64,000 nt of DNA from Paenalcaligenes sp050487225. Its GTDB lineage: Bacteria > Pseudomonadota > Gammaproteobacteria > Burkholderiales > Burkholderiaceae_B. Positions 60,608-64,000 of this stretch are shown here, one piece after another. The position numbers were made by a program, and so were the translations under genes. Numbering within the stretch: the first letter of the stretch is position 1; every line of letters starts with the position of its first letter. Where the stretch lies: assembly GCF_050487225.1 (NCBI RefSeq), contig NZ_JBKQGY010000001.1, positions 1,116,001 through 1,180,000 on the forward strand. Reading direction: 5' to 3'. The notes under the pieces were generated by a model. The model was given only the letters and a program-made list of their open reading frames with translations. It was not told where the DNA came from and did not search any database.

Positions 60608-60811
60608 GGTGACAGGTCCTCTACCTGGTCAGCTGATCTGTGTCACCAAACCTGCACTCTGAGGCTATGTTGCCATGTCAAGGACGGGCACGGAAGCCGC
60701 AGCCCGGAATGCCCGGGACCGGGTGAGTACCCGGCGTAGCGAATCCTTGACACAATCCTGATAAAACACGCTTTAGGTTGGGTTGCTGGGTGCTTTTTTG
60801 CCCTGCAACCC
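60608..60811. promoter_or_regulatory. Structured intergenic region, candidate origin/packaging signal
   Basis: Gene-free stretch with three hairpin structures. One: GGTGACA / TGTCACC (60608-60647) with an inner CAGGT / ACCTG. Two: outer stem TGTCAAGGA / TCCTTGACA (60676-60752) containing CGGGCA / TGCCCG and CCGGG / CCCGG hairpins. Three: GGGTTGCTGGG / CCCTGCAACCC with one mismatch (60780-60811). This resembles the intergenic region of filamentous phages, which holds packaging signal and replication origins. The total gap without genes is 60569-60932. Confidence 0.6.
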
Positions 60812-60932
60812 TGCCTAGCGGCGAGCGTGAGACGTGTGGTAATGCTCCATTTATTTACATTTAGTACCGGAAATGTTACCTTTCAGCATTCCACAAGTGC
60901 TAGTTAATACATTTGCATAGATATGGTGGTGT

Positions 60933-61484
60933 ATGGATATAAATATTGAAAATATAGCTAAGCTTCTAGCGCCGATTCTCACCGCTATTATTGGTTTTAT
61001 TCTAAAAAAATATTTTGAAGCTCGTCCAAAGCTAATAAATTTTTTAATACATGCCTCTGCAATTCCACTTGGGGATGGAACAGGAAATGAGGTTAATACT
61101 CATAGTATTGTTATAAGGAATGCGGGAAAGAAAACAGCTCATAATGTCCGCTTGGGCCATAATTTCCTTCCGGCGTTTAACGTTTTCCCAGCAGTGGCAT
61201 ATAGCACAGTGCCTGGACCAAACAATTCGGTGGAGTTGATTTTTCCTACGCTAGTTCCTTCTGAACAAATTTTTATTTCATATTTGTATTTTCCACCAAA
61301 TTTGTGGAGCCATGTGAATACTTATTGCAAGTCTGATGAAATGAATTCCAAGTATGTGAATGTAACCCCAACCATACAGCCAAGTAAAATTCAGTTATTT
61401 GTTTTTTGGGCTCTTATTTTTATTGGGGCATCAACGCTAGCATATTGGCTGATTTTTCTTTTTTTGGCATGGGTCGGTGCTTAG
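60933..61484 (+). CDS. Two-TM membrane protein of unknown function (prophage cargo)
   Basis: 183 residues. N-terminal hydrophobic segment (about 8-26), a middle domain with beta strands (S-I-V-I-R-N-A-G-K-K-T-A-H-N-V-R-L), and a long C-terminal hydrophobic segment (about 155-180). Clearly AT-rich relative to phage and host, and placed between the intergenic region and attR, so it is likely a mobile accessory gene. No family can be named; a role in exclusion or immunity is speculation. Confidence 0.68.
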   Translation: MDINIENIAKLLAPILTAIIGFILKKYFEARPKLINFLIHASAIPLGDGTGNEVNTHSIVIRNAGKKTAHNVRLGHNFLPAFNVFPAVAYSTVPGPNNSVELIFPTLVPSEQIFISYLYFPPNLWSHVNTYCKSDEMNSKYVNVTPTIQPSKIQLFVFWALIFIGASTLAYWLIFLFLAWVGA

Positions 61485-61496
61485 TCCTGTAAAAAA

Positions 61497-61514
61497 TGTC
61501 AACATACTGTCAAC
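61497..61514 (+). promoter_or_regulatory. Candidate integrase arm sites, right
   Basis: TGTCAAC at 61497-61503 and TGTCAAC at 61508-61514, 11 bp apart start to start, mirroring the left pair. Confidence 0.5.
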
Positions 61515-61609
61515 CGCATAGCAAAACACAGAGTACCTATAGCAACGGATTAATTATCTAACCACTTGATTGCAAAGACAAAGCAACATCAATGCTTTGC
61601 CGTAAAACT

Positions 61610-61660
61610 GAATCATAATCCGCAGGTCCCCTGTTCGAATCAGGGATGAGCCACCAAGAT
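61610..61660 (+). repeat. attR (51-bp direct repeat, right copy)
   Basis: Identical to 50633-50683. It holds the last 47 nt of tRNA-Met without its 5' half, so no second tRNA gene is formed. Confidence 0.95.
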
Positions 61661-61668
61661 AAAGAAAA

Positions 61669-61698
61669 ACGGCCTACAGCAATGTAGGCCGTTTTTTT
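61669..61698 (+). terminator. Terminator after attR (native tRNA-Met terminator)
   Basis: ACGGCCTACA / TGTAGGCCGT stem and seven-T run, 9 bp after the right repeat. Before integration this would have been the terminator of tRNA-Met. Confidence 0.85.
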
Positions 61699-61727
61699 AT
61701 GCCTGTTTAGTATTACTAGAACAATGA

Positions 61728-61757
61728 AGCCACCCAAACCACAGGGTGGCTTTTTTG
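61728..61757 (+). terminator. Second terminator right of the prophage
   Basis: AAGCCACCC / GGGTGGCTT stem and T run. Its right arm and tail match the terminator at the left inside end of the prophage. Confidence 0.8.
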
Positions 61758-61897
61758 TTTTCTGCAGCATGGGGAAAAAACTTCATTGGCAACGCAAAGC
61801 CGTAGCAGATTAGAATCTGCCTACAGCACCAGCGGCCTTCGCACAAAAGCCCTGCATCATCACACATACAAAACCAAACTTATCCAGCACAACCACC

Positions 61898-62407
61898 ATG
61901 CCCCTCTCATTCAAACAACGATTCTGCGCCGGACTGCCGCAGATGCCGCCAGAGTTAGATCTTCAACTTGATGCGTTTATTGTTTTCGAGAGCGAGTCTT
62001 TGCCGGATGATATGGGTGCCGATGCCAAACAACTACTGTTAGCCGAAGGCTTACCGGAAAGTGCCCCACCCTTTCTGAGTTTTTCTACCTACTCTACTGA
62101 CGACATAGAAAGTCTGCGCGCATTTGGCGATATCCCTGCATCATTCTTCCCACTTGGGCAAACGGCCTATGGTGACCTGCTAGGCATAGATACTGACACC
62201 AAAGAGATCGTCTACTTCAATCATGACAACAATAATCAGCGGGTTTTTATTAACACCAGCTTGGCACAATTTTTAGAATGCTTGTGCGTCTATCAGGAAC
62301 ACCTGCATGCTGAAACGCAAACCTCCCCACTGAATGCCATTGAACAAGTCGACCCGCCCGCCGTACAACCAGACACTATGTGGCATACCGAGGCGCTATC
62401 TGATTAA
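61898..62407 (+). CDS. SUKH/SMI1-KNR4-like protein
   Basis: 169 residues. The phrase F-P-L-G-Q-T-A-Y-G-D-L-L-G-I-D, V-Y-F-N-H-D, and F-I-N-T-S-L-A-Q-F-L-E-C-L resemble the SUKH superfamily, whose bacterial members often act as immunity proteins to toxins. No polymorphic toxin gene is nearby, so it may be an orphan immunity protein or may have another role. Clear start near the prophage boundary; it belongs to the chromosome. Confidence 0.65.
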   Translation: MPLSFKQRFCAGLPQMPPELDLQLDAFIVFESESLPDDMGADAKQLLLAEGLPESAPPFLSFSTYSTDDIESLRAFGDIPASFFPLGQTAYGDLLGIDTDTKEIVYFNHDNNNQRVFINTSLAQFLECLCVYQEHLHAETQTSPLNAIEQVDPPAVQPDTMWHTEALSD

Positions 62408-62452
62408 CAACTTAGAAATGCAGCCCTCTAACCAATACCATCACAACACACT

Positions 62453-62755
62453 ATGCTCAAAATCGTGTTGAAGTTTATTCCCTACTTGGTAGCGCTACTC
62501 TGTGGCCTGCTTATTATTCCTTGGGTACTAGGCGTGCCAGGCAATTTCACGCCTAGAACGCAGTTAGGGTGGACGACGGGATTAATTGCGATGGTCGTCT
62601 ATTTAGTGCTATACCAAATCGCCAAATCCACCGCCAAGTTTTCCTCGCCCAACAAAACAAAACCAGGTACAAAAATAGATAGCTTATTGGTCATTGCCGC
62701 CTGCTGCGTACTTCCTGTTATGGCATTTGCTGCAGTGCTTTTAGTGTGTGAGTAG
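62453..62755 (+). CDS. Small membrane protein of unknown function
   Basis: 100 residues with three hydrophobic segments (about 5-27, 37-55, 75-98). No family recognised. It lies 45 bp after the SUKH-like gene in the same direction and may be co-transcribed. Confidence 0.65.
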   Translation: MLKIVLKFIPYLVALLCGLLIIPWVLGVPGNFTPRTQLGWTTGLIAMVVYLVLYQIAKSTAKFSSPNKTKPGTKIDSLLVIAACCVLPVMAFAAVLLVCE

Positions 62756-62961
62756 GCGCAGCGGCTTTTACTTATCCCCTTACAAGCACTCACACCCGCA
62801 ACGAACCTCCGCTCATAACCACCCTACACATCTACGCTAGGTAAACAGCTCAGCTCCCACCATCGCCATTTGCGATAGCACGTTGACCGAATGGCGCTTT
62901 ACCCCTCTGCCCCACCCTCGCAAAATAGATGCATAACTATTCATCTAGTCGAGGACACAAC

Positions 62962-63717
62962 ATGAAAACCTACCGCATTGGACAAGTCGTTCCCAGTTCT
63001 AACACCACCATGGAAACTGAAATTCCAGCTATGCTGCAAGCACGCTATGCTGAGTTTCCTGACGAGCGTTTTACTTTCCACTCATCGCGTATGCGCATGA
63101 TGAAAGTAACACCTGAAGAACTCAAAGCCATGGACATTGCCAGCGACCGCTGCGTGTTAGAGCTTAGCGATGCCCGCATGGATGTGATGGCCTACGCGTG
63201 CTTGGTTGCCATCATGGCTCAAGGTGATGGTTACCACCGCGTATCCCAAGAGCGTCTACAAAAAGTCGTTACCGACAACGGCGTGGATATTCCTGTGCTG
63301 AGTTCTGCGGGCGCCTTGGTTGAAACCTTGAAAGAATTCAACTTCAACAAAGTGTCCATCATCACCCCTTACATGAAACCCCTGACGCAGCGTGTAGCGG
63401 ACTACATCCGCGCGGAAGGCGTTGAAGTGCTAGACACCATCAGCCTAGAAGTTGCAGATAACCTGGAAGTTGGTTTGCTGAACCCTGAAAATCTGCTGGA
63501 ACACGTTAAACGCTTGGATTACAAAGATGCAGATGCCGTCGTGTTATCAGCTTGCGTACAAATGCCATCACTAGCAGCCATTCAACGTGCGCAAGATATG
63601 ATTGGCAAACCTGTACTGTCAGCCGCGGTATGTACGGTTTACCAAATGCTGAAAACACTAGGTCTGGAAACACGTGTACCTAATGCTGGCCACATTTTGT
63701 CTGGCGTTAAACCCTAA
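62962..63717 (+). CDS. maiA: Maleate cis-trans isomerase
   Basis: The ATG at 62962 gives 251 residues, the family's usual length (about 250); a longer frame from 62929 is rejected. Asp/Glu racemase superfamily with V-V-P-S-S-N-T-T-M-E-T-E (9-20), Cys80 (M-A-Y-A-C-L-V-A) and Cys198 (L-S-A-C-V-Q-M-P-S) as the two catalytic cysteines. It converts maleate to fumarate, the last step of nicotinate degradation; other pathway genes are not in view. The LysR-type gene 31 bp or more downstream could regulate it or belong to another unit. Confidence 0.9.
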   Translation: MKTYRIGQVVPSSNTTMETEIPAMLQARYAEFPDERFTFHSSRMRMMKVTPEELKAMDIASDRCVLELSDARMDVMAYACLVAIMAQGDGYHRVSQERLQKVVTDNGVDIPVLSSAGALVETLKEFNFNKVSIITPYMKPLTQRVADYIRAEGVEVLDTISLEVADNLEVGLLNPENLLEHVKRLDYKDADAVVLSACVQMPSLAAIQRAQDMIGKPVLSAAVCTVYQMLKTLGLETRVPNAGHILSGVKP

Positions 63718-63760
63718 TCTCTGCCACTGAATACGGCGAAAAAACGCTATGATGTCATGC

Positions 63761-64000
63761 ATGAAACTGGACTTGCTGACATTAAAGCTATTCGTTCGTG
63801 TTTTAGAGGAAGGGACCATCAGTAAGGCGGCAGAGCTGGAACATATAGCCAGCGCCGCTGTTAGTCGCCGTCTTGCTGATCTTGAGCATCACCTAGATAC
63901 TCCCCTGCTTCATCGCACCAACAAAGGTATTAGCCCCACCCCTGCCGGGGTAGAGCTGTTGTACCGTGCGCGTGCGTTACTGAACAATGCTTATGATCTG
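63761..64000 (+). CDS. LysR-family transcriptional regulator (partial, runs off the window)
   Basis: 80 codons visible from the ATG at 63761; ATGs at 63749 and 63752 are alternative starts. The winged HTH is complete: L-K-L-F-V-R-V-L-E-E-G-T-I-S-K-A-A-E-L and S-R-R-L-A-D-L-E-H-H-L-D-T-P-L-L-H-R-T. The effector domain lies outside. The HTH lies next to maiA on the same strand. Confidence 0.9.
   Translation, partial: MKLDLLTLKLFVRVLEEGTISKAAELEHIASAAVSRRLADLEHHLDTPLLHRTNKGISPTPAGVELLYRARALLNNAYDL

Larger units (their letters stand above)
50633..61660. mobile_element. Integrated filamentous phage (inovirus) prophage
   Basis: The element is bounded by a perfect 51-bp direct repeat made of the 3' part of tRNA-Met plus CCA and 4 bp. 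Between the repeats (about 11.0 kb) are a tyrosine integrase, a CI-like regulator, a Rep_trans initiator, a DUF1293 protein, the coat precursor, a pIII-like adsorption protein, pVI-like DUF2523, Zot/pI and a secretin. All morphogenesis functions of a filamentous phage can be assigned, so it may be active. Extra cargo: YodC-DUF6953 at the left; EexN, VbhA-like and a two-TM protein at the right. The integration uses its own integrase rather than host XerCD at dif. Confidence 0.93.

Noticed and set aside
60676..60752. Integron attC site or group II intron fragment
   Set aside because: The conserved end motifs of attC (R-Y-Y-Y-A-A-C and G-T-T-R-R-R-Y) are missing and there is no integron integrase or intron protein. 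A phage origin or packaging structure fits better.
61610..61660. A second tRNA-Met gene
   Set aside because: Only the 3' 47 nt of the tRNA are present; the bases upstream do not rebuild the acceptor or D arms. It is the right attachment repeat.
50633..61660. XerCD/dif-type integration of the phage
   Set aside because: The repeat is the 3' part of a tRNA gene, and a complete tyrosine integrase is encoded next to it; no dif-like 28-mer was seen at the junctions.

Overview
The window is a 64 kb stretch of a betaproteobacterial chromosome, most probably from the family Alcaligenaceae (order Burkholderiales). This rests on gene order (exbB-exbD-lpxK-Trm112-like-kdsB-adk, clpS-clpA, rnr-rlmB), on protein similarity recognised by eye, and on a moderate GC content. 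No database search was possible, so the genus is not assigned.

About 50 kb (1-50600) is dense core genome. From the left: the end of coaBC and dut; a pqiABC-type MCE lipid-transport operon; clpS-clpA; a cold-shock gene, a DUF192 gene and sodB; xseA; an exbBD pair leading into lpxK, a Trm112-like gene, kdsB and adk; an SDR dehydrogenase and murJ; rpsT; argF and argG (convergent); a flavin oxidoreductase and hemN with an FNR-type box; a six-gene Mrp Na+/H+ antiporter operon (mrpA with a fused B part, then C, D, E, F, G); a TerC-CBS membrane protein; a two-component system; a tonB-exbB-exbD operon; a solitary cysA; mipA/ompV; two tRNA-Val genes; an HU gene; a PLP-dependent sulfur amino-acid enzyme; rlmB-rnr; two tandem tRNA-Leu genes; a kinase-fold protein; a PTS_EIIC_2-type membrane protein; a ferric-siderophore reductase; dtd and a HIT protein; and an FMN glutamate-synthase-like protein.

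The accessory region is a complete-looking filamentous-phage (inovirus) prophage of about 11 kb (50633-61660). It sits in the 3' half of a tRNA-Met(CAU) gene and is bounded by a 51-bp perfect direct repeat. Its order is: two small cargo genes (YodC/DUF2158 and DUF6953 types), tyrosine integrase and a CI-like regulator (both minus strand), a divergent operator, a small HTH gene, a small coupled ORF holding an 18-bp-stem hairpin, the Rep initiator, a DUF1293 protein, small membrane proteins, the major coat protein between two matching hairpins, a 25-codon micro-gene, a pIII-like adsorption protein, a pVI-like DUF2523 protein, a Zot/pI assembly ATPase and its own secretin (pIV). Behind the secretin is an accessory cassette: an EexN-like entry-exclusion lipoprotein, an orphan VbhA-like Fic antitoxin with an intact S-x-x-x-E-G inhibitory motif, a hairpin-rich intergenic region resembling a filamentous-phage origin/packaging region, and a two-TM membrane protein of unknown role. 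No Fic toxin is visible. EexN and VbhA are both families best known from conjugative plasmids, which makes this cassette the most interesting part of the window.

Right of the prophage are a SUKH-like protein, a small membrane protein, a maleate cis-trans isomerase and the start of a LysR regulator that runs off the window.
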